From Planctomycetota bacterium (GTDB taxonomy: Bacteria; Planctomycetota; J058; JAJDCQ01): 38,173 nt of DNA. Numbering within the stretch: position 1 is the stretch's first letter; every line of letters begins with the position of its first letter. The notes beneath the pieces are model-generated. The model was not told where the DNA came from. It worked only from the letters and a program-made list of their open reading frames with translations, and did no database searches. This document shows, in pieces, positions 31,379-38,173 of the stretch. The position numbers and the translations under genes are program-made. The DNA is taken from assembly GCA_029260755.1 (NCBI GenBank), contig JAJDCQ010000121.1, positions 1-38,173 on the forward strand, read 5' to 3'.

Positions 31379-31966
31379 TCAGGCGGAGCCGAAGATGCCG
31401 ACGGCGACCACGATCCCCACCTCGGCGAGGACCGCGACGGCCGACGGGGCGAACATCGGGATGGAACGCGGCCCGCGCACGATCACCAGCACGAGCATGA
31501 CGAGGGCGCAGACCACCTGGAACGCGGTGATCACCCCCAGCAGCCCGATGGTCTCGGCGTTCCACCGCTCGGCGACGCCCCACATGGTCATGACGCAGCA
31601 GGCTCCGGCGACGACCGCGAGGGTCGCGAGGAGCACCTCGTGAGCGCTCGCCTCGCCGCCGTGGCGACTGACGACCATGCTCTGGACCTGCGCCGCCTTG
31701 CCGGTGCCGAGGAGGTCGAGGAGCTGCTCGCTCCCGCCGCGACGGAAGAGCATCGCCGCTCCCGCGGCGGCAGCGATCGCGAGGAGGACGAGGAGGAAGC
31801 TCGCTCCCGGCCCCGGCGGGAACGCCGCCCGGAGGAAGTCGCTCGCGACCGGATCGACCGCGCGATAACCGACGGCTCCGGCGTTGATTGCGCCGAAGGC
31901 ATACGCCAGGACCATCGCCAGGAAGAGGAGAGCGACCGCATACGCGGTCCGCATCGCCGATCTCAT
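31379..31966 (-). CDS. Five-span integral membrane protein
   Basis: A 195-residue protein with five likely membrane spans: about 7-28, 50-68, 105-127, 138-160 and 168-190. The loops are short; the one between spans 2 and 3 (RRGGSEQLLDLLGTGKAAQV then QSMVVSRHGGEASAHE) is the largest and polar. I do not recognise a family and see no catalytic or transport motif. ATG 31966 was chosen because the hydrophobic span follows it directly; the 50 codons upstream in frame read like non-coding GC-rich sequence. It ends 10 bases before the zinc-ribbon gene starts, so the two are almost certainly co-transcribed and may act as a pair. Confidence 0.75.
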   Translation of the reverse strand: MRSAMRTAYAVALLFLAMVLAYAFGAINAGAVGYRAVDPVASDFLRAAFPPGPGASFLLVLLAIAAAAGAAMLFRRGGSEQLLDLLGTGKAAQVQSMVVSRHGGEASAHEVLLATLAVVAGACCVMTMWGVAERWNAETIGLLGVITAFQVVCALVMLVLVIVRGPRSIPMFAPSAVAVLAEVGIVVAVGIFGSA

Positions 31967-32062
31967 CAGGGCAGGCTCTCGAGGGGTGAGGCGCCCGACT
32001 TCTCGGACCGCGCACGTCCCCGGTCGCCTCGACCGGGGACGTTTCGCCCGCGCGGGGAGATC

Positions 32063-32070
32063 AGTATAGT
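32063..32070. promoter_or_regulatory. Candidate two-way -10 region (TATAGT / TATACT)
   Basis: In the 231-bp divergent gap, AGTATAGT reads TATAGT on the plus strand (32065-32070, 127 bases before proC) and TATACT on the minus strand (32063-32068, about 97 bases before the five-span gene). This AT-rich island in very GC-rich sequence may promote either or both; -35 boxes are not clear. Confidence 0.35.
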
Positions 32071-32197
32071 GAGCCCCTTCATCGTTTGCAAACCCTGGAG
32101 GGTGTCGTGGATGGCGCCCCACCGGGGCGGCGAGCCCACCCGAACGTCGGGCTGACCGCGACCGCGTCCCGCGGTGCGTCGAGAGGCGAGAAATCCC

Positions 32198-33040
32198 ATG
32201 CTCGAAGGGCTACGGATCGGCGTCCTCGGTGTCGGCAAGCTCGGCGGGGCGATCGTCCGCGGGCTGACCCGCGCTCCGGACGCGGCCGGCGGCCAGCCCG
32301 TGATCCCGGCCGATCGGATCCGCGGCTCGGTCGGGCACGCGGAGACCGCCGAGCGGGCGACCGCCTCCCTCGGGATCGCGGTCGGCACCGACGGCGCCGC
32401 CGTCGCCGAGGCGAGCGACATCCTCATCCTCGCGGTGAAGCCGCAGAAGATGGGCGCGCTCCTCGAGTCGATCCGATCCGCCGTCACGCCGGGGAAGCTG
32501 GTCATCACCGTCGCCGCGAGCGTGCCGACGAGCTTCATCGAGGAGCGCCTCGCCGACGGAGTGGCCGTCGTCCGGGGGATGCCGAACACCCCGTGCCTCC
32601 TCGGCGACGGGATGACCGTGCTGTGCGCGGGGACGCACGCGAGCGAGGACGACCTCGCCCGCGCCCGGACGATCTTCGACGCGGTCGGCCGCACCGCCGT
32701 CCTCGACGAGCGGCTCCTCGACGGCGTGACCGGCCTGTCGGGCAGCGGACCGGCCTACATCTACCTCGTCATCGAGAGCCTCGCCGAGGCGGGCGTGAAG
32801 GTCGGGATCCCGCGCGAGGTCTCGACCCTCCTCTCGGCCCAGACGGTCCTCGGGGCGGCGCGCATGGTCCTCGAGCTGCGCGAGCATCCGGCCCTGCTCA
32901 AGGACATGGTGACGACGCCGGCGGGCTGCACGATCGACGGCCTCCTCGAGCTCGAGGAGGGCGGCCTCCGGGTGAGCCTCATCAAGGCGGTGGTCAAGGC
33001 GACCGACCGGGCCCACGAGCTCATCCAGGAAAGCTCGTGA
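32198..33040 (+). CDS. proC: Pyrroline-5-carboxylate reductase
   Basis: A 280-residue enzyme reducing 1-pyrroline-5-carboxylate to proline with NAD(P)H, the last step of proline synthesis. IGVLGVGKLGGAIVRGL (about 6-22) is the dinucleotide loop, ILILAVKPQKM and VVRGMPNTPCLLGDGMTVL follow, and GLSGSGPAYIYLVIESLAEA (about 182-201) with QTVLGAARMV and TTPAGCTIDGLLELE is the canonical C-terminal dimer/active-site region. The length matches the family (about 270). ATG 32198 is chosen because GGCGAG precedes it and the Rossmann start follows directly. Its stop overlaps the next gene's GTG, so it is co-transcribed with an ABC importer of unrelated purpose. Confidence 0.95.
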   Translation: MLEGLRIGVLGVGKLGGAIVRGLTRAPDAAGGQPVIPADRIRGSVGHAETAERATASLGIAVGTDGAAVAEASDILILAVKPQKMGALLESIRSAVTPGKLVITVAASVPTSFIEERLADGVAVVRGMPNTPCLLGDGMTVLCAGTHASEDDLARARTIFDAVGRTAVLDERLLDGVTGLSGSGPAYIYLVIESLAEAGVKVGIPREVSTLLSAQTVLGAARMVLELREHPALLKDMVTTPAGCTIDGLLELEEGGLRVSLIKAVVKATDRAHELIQESS

Positions 33041-33978
33041 GCGCCCTCCGCCGACGGTGCGGCCCCCTCGTCGTCGGCGCCCTCCTCCTGCTCGCCGCGG
33101 CCGGCTGTCCCGACGCCGGCCCGCCGGTTCCGGGCGCCGGCTCGGCCGCCGTCAGCCCGACGGCCGGCGCGACGACGCCGGACGCGCCGCCGGCGCGGAT
33201 CGTCTCGCTGGCCCCGAACGTGACCGAGACGATCTTCGCCCTCGGCCGCGGCGACCGGATCGTCGGCGCGACCCGCTACTGCGACTACCCCGCCGAGGCG
33301 AAGGAGCTGCCGCGCGTCGGCGACTACAGTAACCCGAGCCTCGAGCTCGTCGTCGCGGCCGAGCCGGACCTCGTCGTCACCCCCGCCGAGGGGCTCACCC
33401 GCCCGCTGATCGAGAAGCTCGAGCAGCTCGGCATCGCCGTCCACGTCTTCCGGGCGAAGGACGTCGACACGACCGTCGCGGCGATCCGGGCGCTCGGCGT
33501 CGCCATCGGCGCGCCCGAGGAGGGCGATCGGGTGGCCGACGACCTCGAGGCGGCCTCCGCCGAGGTGGCGAGGCTCGCCGCGAACGCCCGCGGCGCGGGG
33601 AACGCGCCGCCCCGCGTCCTCTTCTGCATCGACCGGTCGCCGCTCGTCCTCGCCGGCGCCGGGTCGCTCGGCGACGACCTCCTCCGGCGCTGCGGCGCCG
33701 AGAACGTGGCGGCGAAGCTCGAGACCGCTTACCCGCGACCGCCGCTCGAGACCGTCCTGACGCTCGCGCCCGACGTCATCATTGATGCCGTCATGGTCCC
33801 CGGCGGCGACCCCCACGAGCTGGCCGTGGAGTTCTGGCGCACCCAGGCGCCGACGATCCCCGCGGTGAAGAGCGGCCGCGTCTACGGGCTCGTCCCCGAC
33901 CGCGTCGTCCGGGCCGGGCCGCGCCTCGCCGGCGGCCTCCGGGAGCTCGCGCGGGCGGTGCACGGGATCGGGGAGTGA
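33037..33978 (+). CDS. ABC importer substrate-binding lipoprotein, BtuF/FecB type
   Basis: A 313-residue binding protein for a BtuCD/FecCD-type importer (vitamin B12, haem or ferric siderophore). A lipoprotein signal (VVGALLLLAAAGC, lipid-anchored Cys24) is followed by an Ala/Pro linker and the two-lobed domain: RIVSLAPNVTETIFALGRGD (about 51-70), then VGATRYCDYPAEAKELPRVG, as in B12-binding BtuF relatives, and the LAPDVIIDAVM and GGLRELARAVHG ends. The TRYCDYP sequence points to cobalamin-type rather than siderophore binding proteins, but this is suggestive only. GTG 33037 with AGGAAAG upstream overlaps the proC stop (GTGA). The permease and ATPase genes follow. Confidence 0.88.
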   Translation: MSALRRRCGPLVVGALLLLAAAGCPDAGPPVPGAGSAAVSPTAGATTPDAPPARIVSLAPNVTETIFALGRGDRIVGATRYCDYPAEAKELPRVGDYSNPSLELVVAAEPDLVVTPAEGLTRPLIEKLEQLGIAVHVFRAKDVDTTVAAIRALGVAIGAPEEGDRVADDLEAASAEVARLAANARGAGNAPPRVLFCIDRSPLVLAGAGSLGDDLLRRCGAENVAAKLETAYPRPPLETVLTLAPDVIIDAVMVPGGDPHELAVEFWRTQAPTIPAVKSGRVYGLVPDRVVRAGPRLAGGLRELARAVHGIGE

Positions 33979-33979
33979 G

Positions 33980-35098
33980 GTGAGCGCGCCCGTCGTCGTC
34001 GCGAACGCGGGCCTGGCGCCGCGGCGCTTCGTGGGCGCGATCGTCGGGCTCGGGCTCGCCGCGCTCGCCGCCTGCGCGGCCGGCGTGCTCATTGGGCCCT
34101 CGGACATCGAGGCCTGGGGCGGGTTCGGGCGCATCCTCGACGGCGGCCTCGGCGAGGCGATCGGCCGCGCCTGGCGCCGGCAGCCGGCGTCGACCGAGGA
34201 GCTCGTCCTCCTCTCGATCCGCCCGCTCCGGGTTTCGCTCGCCCTCGTCGCCGGGAGCGCCCTGGCGACCGCCGGCGTCGGCTTCCAGGCGATCCTCCGG
34301 AACCCCCTCGCCGACCCCTACGTCCTCGGGATCTCGGGCGGCGCGTCGCTCGCGGTCGCCGTCGCGTTCGTCGGGCTGCCGACGAGCCTCCTCGTCGCGC
34401 TCGGGCTCGGCGAGAGCGTCCCGCCGATGCTGACGCCGCTCTTCTCGTTCGTCGGGGCGTGCGCGGCCACCCTGCTGATCCTCGTCGCGGCCCGATCGTT
34501 CGCCGCGTGGAGCGGCGAGCGGCTCATCCTCGTCGGCGTGATCGCGAACGCGATCTGGAGCGCGTTCATCCTGGTGCTGACGGTGATGGTCCCCTTCGGG
34601 CGCCTCCCCGGCCTCTCGTTCTGGTTGATGGGGCTCATCGACGAGAAGCGGGTCGACCTCGCGACGGTCGCGGTGAGCGGCGTCGCGGCCCTCGTCGGGC
34701 TCGCGTGGCTGCTGATCCGCGCGCGCGAGCTGAACGCGCTCGCCTTCGGCGAGGAGACGGCCGCGGCCGTCGGCGTCCACCCCGAGCGGACGCGGCGGCA
34801 GGCCTTCCTCGCGAGCGCGCTCCTCACCGCGGCCGCCGTCGCCCTCGCCGGGCCGGTCGGCTTCGTCGGGCTGATCGTGCCGCACGGGCTCCGGATGATC
34901 CTCGGGCCCGACCACCGGCTGCTCCTGCCGGCGGCGTTCCTCGCCGGCGGGGCGTTCCTCGTGATCGCCGACACGGTCGCCCGCTCGGTGATCGAAGGCA
35001 TCGAGATCCCGGTCGGCGCGATCACGGCGCTCGTCGGGGGACCGACCTTCCTCCTCCTCCTCGCCAAGACCGGCTACGGCCGAGGGGTCGGCCCGTGA
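33980..35098 (+). CDS. ABC importer permease, BtuC/FecCD family
   Basis: A 372-residue permease with about ten membrane spans. RPLRVSLALVAGSALATAGV (about 81-100) then GFQAILRNPLADPYVLGISG (about 101-120) is the family's first signature; LPGLSFWLMGLI (about 208-219) and GPVGFVGLIVPHGLRMILGP (about 292-311) are the second and third. The latter contains the coupling helix region that docks on the ATPase. Start GTG 33980 lies one base after the binding-protein stop. Its own stop overlaps the ATPase GTG (GTGA), so the importer is tightly coupled in translation. Ligand remains uncertain between cobalamin, haem and siderophores. Confidence 0.93.
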   Translation: MSAPVVVANAGLAPRRFVGAIVGLGLAALAACAAGVLIGPSDIEAWGGFGRILDGGLGEAIGRAWRRQPASTEELVLLSIRPLRVSLALVAGSALATAGVGFQAILRNPLADPYVLGISGGASLAVAVAFVGLPTSLLVALGLGESVPPMLTPLFSFVGACAATLLILVAARSFAAWSGERLILVGVIANAIWSAFILVLTVMVPFGRLPGLSFWLMGLIDEKRVDLATVAVSGVAALVGLAWLLIRARELNALAFGEETAAAVGVHPERTRRQAFLASALLTAAAVALAGPVGFVGLIVPHGLRMILGPDHRLLLPAAFLAGGAFLVIADTVARSVIEGIEIPVGAITALVGGPTFLLLLAKTGYGRGVGP

Positions 35099-35901
35099 CC
35101 GCCCCGAGCGACGACCTCGTCCTGCAAGGCGTCGGGTTCCGCTACCGGAACGCGCCGGCCGCGGCGGTCGCGGGCGTCGACCTCGCCGTCCGCGCCGGGA
35201 AGTTCGCCGCCCTGATCGGTCCGAACGGCGCCGGCAAGTCGACGCTGCTACGCCTCGCGACCGGCGCCCTCGCCGCCGACGCCGGGACGGTCCGGGTCGC
35301 CGGCCTCGATGTGGCGACGCTCTCGGTCCGCGAGCGCGCCCGCCGGATCGCGCTCGTGCCCCAGGAGCCGCTCCCCCCGTTCCGGTTCCGGGCGATCGAC
35401 CTGGCCCTGCTCGGGCGAACGCCCTATCGAGGCGGCTTCTCGTTCGACGGCCCCGACGACATCCGGAAGGCGACCGAGGCGCTCGCCCGCGCCGGCGCGA
35501 GCGAGCGCGCCGAGCGGCCGCTCTCGGAGCTCTCGGGAGGCGAGAGGCAGCGCGTCGCCGTCGCCCGAGCCCTCGCCCAGGACGCGCCGGTGCTGCTCCT
35601 CGACGAGCCGACGACGTTCCTCGACCTCCAGCACCGCCTCTCGCTCTTCGCCGTGCTCCGCCGCCTCGCGCAGGACGAGAGCCTCGCGATCCTGACGGTC
35701 AGCCACGACATCGCCCTCGCCGCCCAGTTCTGCGACCCGATCGTGGTGCTCCACGCGGGGCGCGTCCACGCCCAGGGAAGCCCCGTGGAGGTCGTCACCG
35801 AGGAGCTGCTCCGCGAGGTCTTCGGGGTCCGGGCGGTCGTGCAGCCCCACCCCGAGACGGGGGCGCCGGTGCCGCTGCCTTGGGAGGCGGGGGCGGGCTA
35901 G
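35095..35901 (+). CDS. ABC importer ATP-binding protein, BtuD/FecE type
   Basis: A 268-residue ATPase powering the BtuC-like permease, working as a dimer on the cytoplasmic face. Walker A is GPNGAGKST (about 42-50), the Q-loop ALVPQEPLPPF, the signature LSGGERQRVAVARALAQ (about 146-162), Walker B VLLLDEPT and the H-loop VSHD, all intact. The GTG at 35095 overlaps the permease stop; no other start fits. The C-terminal GSPVEVVTEELLREVFGV is typical of iron/B12 importer ATPases. It ends the proC-importer unit; a hairpin-forming repeat begins 47 bp downstream. Confidence 0.95.
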   Translation: MTAPSDDLVLQGVGFRYRNAPAAAVAGVDLAVRAGKFAALIGPNGAGKSTLLRLATGALAADAGTVRVAGLDVATLSVRERARRIALVPQEPLPPFRFRAIDLALLGRTPYRGGFSFDGPDDIRKATEALARAGASERAERPLSELSGGERQRVAVARALAQDAPVLLLDEPTTFLDLQHRLSLFAVLRRLAQDESLAILTVSHDIALAAQFCDPIVVLHAGRVHAQGSPVEVVTEELLREVFGVRAVVQPHPETGAPVPLPWEAGAG

Positions 35902-35948
35902 GAGCGCCGTTCCTGGTAGCCGCGCATGCGACTGCCGTCGCGATGAAC

Positions 35949-36089
35949 GATCCACAGATTACACAGATTCCACAGATTGGCGCGGACGGCTCCACGTCCT
36001 TGCCGAGTGCGGAACGGCCGTACGCGGCGGCGATGGATGACCGCCCTCGGCAACTCGCAATCCGTGTAATCTGTGTAATCTGTGGATCG
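35949..36089. repeat. Inverted repeat built of ACAGATTAC-type nonamers
   Basis: The left arm (35949-35979, starting GATCCACAGATTACACAGAT) pairs over 31 bases with the right arm (36059-36089) with about two mismatches, enclosing some 79 bases. The unit CACAGATTA repeats every nine bases in each arm. It occupies the gap between the importer ATPase and the squalene-repeat gene, the same strand on both sides. No gene is seen between 35902 and 36202. Confidence 0.9.
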
Positions 36090-36161
36090 TCACCCGCCGG
36101 AGCAACAATCCTCGCCCGCTCTGGAGCACCCCCTCGGGTTACTCGCCTCCGAAGCAGGTGT

Positions 36162-36167
36162 TATCAT
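36162..36167 (+). promoter_or_regulatory. Candidate -10 element TATCAT
   Basis: TATCAT lies 35 bases before the ATG at 36203, just after the inverted repeat. A weak AGGA follows at 36185-36188. No clear -35 box. Confidence 0.3.
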
Positions 36168-36202
36168 GACGCGAGCGCGTCCCGGAGGAAGCGAGCGAAA
36201 CG

Positions 36203-37327
36203 ATGGGGAACCGCTCCCGATCCCGATCCCGATCCCGACCACGCCGCGTCGCCATCGCGGCGCTCGCCGCGGCGCTCGCCGTCGGCGCCACCGTCCTCCA
36301 CCCGGCGGCCGCGGGCGACGGGGACGACGCCGCGCCCGAGCCAGCACCCGATGTCGCCGCCGCCCTCGGCTGGCTCGCGAAGCAGCAGCAGATCTCGGGC
36401 GGCTTCGGACGGGACGATCAGCTCGCCCTGACGGGCATGGCCGGGCTCGCGTTCCTCGCGTCCGGCTCCACCCCCGAGCACGGGCCCTACGCGAAGCAGG
36501 TGCGGGATGCGGTCGGCTTCATCCTCCGGACGCAGCGCCGCGACGGCGCCTTCGTGCATCCCTCGAGCGGCTACTCGGCGATCCACAACCACGGCTTCGC
36601 GACGTTGTTCCTCGCCGAGGTCTACGGCGAGGGCACCGACGACCTCGACGAGCGCCTCGGCCAGGCCGTTCGCCGCGCCCTCGAACCGCTCGGGGGCAGC
36701 CAGCACGGCAACGGCGGCTACGGCTACTTCCTCTACAAGAAGCCCCCTCCGCGCAACGTCATGTGGGAGGCCGACGAGGCGAGCACGACGATCGCCGTGC
36801 TGCAGGCGATGCGGAGCGCGCGGAACGCCGGGGTCGAGGTCGATCGCCGCGTGCTCCGCAAGGCGGCCGACTACATTGCGCGCAGCCAGCATCAGGCGAC
36901 CGGCGGGTTCGTCTACTCGATCGGCAGCTACCGGGTGAACGCCGAGGAGGGCGGCACCGTCCCGAGCTTCGCGGTCAGCGCCGCGTGCACGGCCGTGCTC
37001 CATGCGCTCGGCCGCTACGAGGGCAAGGCGAGCGAGCAAGCCGTCCGCTTCCTCGAGCGGTTCACCGTCGAGGCGAAGGGCGAGGCGTTCTGGTACTACG
37101 GCCACTACTACGCCGCCCAGGTCATGCACATGGAGGGCGGCGAGAGCGGGCAGCGATGGGTCGACGGGATCCTGGCCGCGCTCGTGGAGCGCCAGCGCGC
37201 CGACGGCGGCTGGCCGGCCGACGCGACCGACACCCTCCACGCGACCAACTCGCGGATCCTCAACACCGCCTTCGCGATCCAGGTCGCGCTCATCCGCGCG
37301 AGCTCGCTCCCGATCCACGAGCGCTGA
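36203..37327 (+). CDS. Secreted squalene cyclase/prenyltransferase-repeat protein
   Basis: A 374-residue exported alpha/alpha-barrel protein. The signal peptide has an unusual SRSRSRSR basic region encoded by a CGATCC hexamer repeat (36216-36240), a hydrophobic core (VAIAALAAALAVGATVL) and AAAG. The mature part has repeated helix-turn units ending in GG[FY/W] or DGA/GW turns: ISGGFGRDDQLALTGMAGLA, RRDGAFVHPSSGYSAIHNHG, NGGYGYFLY, TGGFVYSIGS, ADGGWPADAT. These match the prenyltransferase/squalene oxidase repeat fold, but the DxDD of a cyclase is not seen, so enzymatic activity is doubtful. Such secreted proteins are common in Planctomycetota; their role is unknown. The following kinase gene begins four bases after its stop. 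Confidence 0.85.
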   Translation: MGNRSRSRSRSRPRRVAIAALAAALAVGATVLHPAAAGDGDDAAPEPAPDVAAALGWLAKQQQISGGFGRDDQLALTGMAGLAFLASGSTPEHGPYAKQVRDAVGFILRTQRRDGAFVHPSSGYSAIHNHGFATLFLAEVYGEGTDDLDERLGQAVRRALEPLGGSQHGNGGYGYFLYKKPPPRNVMWEADEASTTIAVLQAMRSARNAGVEVDRRVLRKAADYIARSQHQATGGFVYSIGSYRVNAEEGGTVPSFAVSAACTAVLHALGRYEGKASEQAVRFLERFTVEAKGEAFWYYGHYYAAQVMHMEGGESGQRWVDGILAALVERQRADGGWPADATDTLHATNSRILNTAFAIQVALIRASSLPIHER

Positions 37328-37331
37328 CCCG

Positions 37332-38173
37332 GTGAGCTCGCCGCCCGAGCCCGCCCGCGACGCCGACGCCGACGCCGAGGAGCTGCGCCGGCTCCGGCGC
37401 GAGCTCGACGACCTCCGCCGCGCCCACACCCTCCTCGAGGACGCGATGGACGAGCGGGCCGAGGAGCTCGAGCGAGCGAACGCCTTCCTCGACGCGATCG
37501 TCGACCACATCCCCGACATGCTCTTCGTCAAGGATGCCGAGGAGCTTCGCTTCCTCCTCCACAACCGGGCCGGCGAGGAGCTCCTCGGGATCCCCCGAGC
37601 CGAGCTGCTCGGGCGGAACGACCACGACTTCTTCCCCGCCCAGGAGGCCGACTTCTTCACCGCGAAGGACCGCGATGTCCTCTCGGGCGGGAAGCCGATC
37701 GACATCCCCGAGGAGCCGATCCACACCCGCGAGCACGGCGAGCGGTGGCTCCACACCAAGAAGGTGCCGATCCTCGACGACGACGGGACGCCGCGCTACC
37801 TCCTCGGGATCTCGCGCGACATCACCGAGAAGCGACGGACCGAGGCCGAGCTCGCCCGCCACGTCGCCGCCCTCGCCCAGAGCAACGCCGACCTGGAGGA
37901 CTTCGCCTACGTGGCGAGCCACGACCTCCAGGAGCCGCTCCGCAAGATCCGCAGCTTCGGGGAGCTCCTCGCCGAGCGGGCGCGCGACCTCCTCGACGAC
38001 GAGGCCCGCGACTTCCTCGACCGGATGACGGCGTCGGCCGAGCGGATGCGCGTGCTCGTGCAGAGCCTCCTCTCGCTCTCGCGCGTGACGACCAGCGATG
38101 GGTCGTGCGGCGGGGGCGACCACGACGACGCCCGCGCGGAGGTGGGCTCCGACCGCGACGTGGGCGGTCGCGA
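37332..38173 (+). CDS. PAS-domain sensor histidine kinase (3' end beyond the window)
   Basis: At least 280 residues, running off the window end. A charged coiled coil (about 10-55) precedes a PAS domain (about 56-175): FLDAIVDHIPDMLFVKDAEE, RAGEELLGIPRAELLGRNDH, then a PAC part GTPRYLLGISRDITEKRRTE. The HisKA dimer/phosphoacceptor box follows at about 195-210, FAYVASHDLQEPLRKIRSFG, with the phospho-His in SHD. The ATPase domain should lie beyond 38173. No membrane span is seen, so it is probably a soluble sensor. GTG 37332 starts four bases after the upstream stop. The last 25 codons visible look less conserved than expected for this subfamily, which may reflect edge-of-contig sequence quality. 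Confidence 0.88.
   Translation, partial: MSSPPEPARDADADAEELRRLRRELDDLRRAHTLLEDAMDERAEELERANAFLDAIVDHIPDMLFVKDAEELRFLLHNRAGEELLGIPRAELLGRNDHDFFPAQEADFFTAKDRDVLSGGKPIDIPEEPIHTREHGERWLHTKKVPILDDDGTPRYLLGISRDITEKRRTEAELARHVAALAQSNADLEDFAYVASHDLQEPLRKIRSFGELLAERARDLLDDEARDFLDRMTASAERMRVLVQSLLSLSRVTTSDGSCGGGDHDDARAEVGSDRDVGGR

Noticed and set aside
38080..38173. Frameshift near the end of the histidine kinase
   Set aside because: The other two frames look less protein-like; the original frame stays open, so only reduced conservation or sequence quality is suspected.

Overview
The window is a very GC-rich bacterial chromosome segment (coding third positions are almost all G or C). The content best fits the Planctomycetota: a large Hanks-type kinase fusion, an FHA/DUF4388 protein, a zinc-ribbon protein with a single membrane span, a secreted squalene-cyclase-repeat protein, ARPP-1/DUF6569 and a DUF6263-like protein. 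A myxobacterial-type lineage cannot be excluded. No rRNA, tRNA, CRISPR array or complete insertion sequence was seen. I place 28 protein genes, the last cut by the window end.

Region 1 (1-2300) is a mosaic of long direct repeats around an HNH-endonuclease gene, with a short RHS-like remnant; it looks like mobile or recombination-prone DNA. Region 2 (2309-2734) is a VOC/glyoxalase-fold gene. Region 3 (2900-10719, all plus) runs ARPP-1, a secreted DUF6263-like protein, a 1385-aa Ser/Thr kinase fused to a DUF4011-type SF1 helicase with a degenerate nuclease-like tail, a 122-aa orphan, and a zinc ribbon-FHA-DUF4388 protein. A kinase, a helicase and a phosphothreonine reader side by side make this the best candidate for an undescribed signalling or defence system.

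Region 4 (10988-18924, minus) is transcribed from a PLP enzyme through plsB-like acyltransferase and gpsA, then past a perfect 25-bp palindrome into an App1-like HAD phosphatase, a DUF1444-like protein and a GNAT acetyltransferase. The first three plus the phosphatase suggest phospholipid synthesis. Region 5 is a lone alpha/beta hydrolase (19099-19923). Region 6 (20260-26577, minus) is ftsH, an acyl-reductase-like SDR, an HExxH zincin, a BtaA-like DUF3419 protein and a TPR-like membrane protein.

Region 7 (26703-29258, plus) holds a NUDT22-like Nudix gene, a secreted TPR-esterase, and a YkgJ-like cysteine-cluster gene with no standard start codon. Region 8 (29512-31966, minus) has the zinc-ribbon protein and a five-span membrane protein. 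Region 9 (32198-35901, plus) is proC followed by a complete BtuFCD/FecBCD-type importer with GTGA overlaps. Region 10 (36203-end) has the squalene-cyclase-repeat protein and a PAS histidine kinase.

All four gaps between convergent genes (1672-2308, 10720-10987, 19924-20259, 29259-29511) carry repeat elements, of three unrelated sequence types. A fourth repeat element sits between tandem genes at 35949-36089 and shares a 9-nt unit pattern with the one at 29323-29434.
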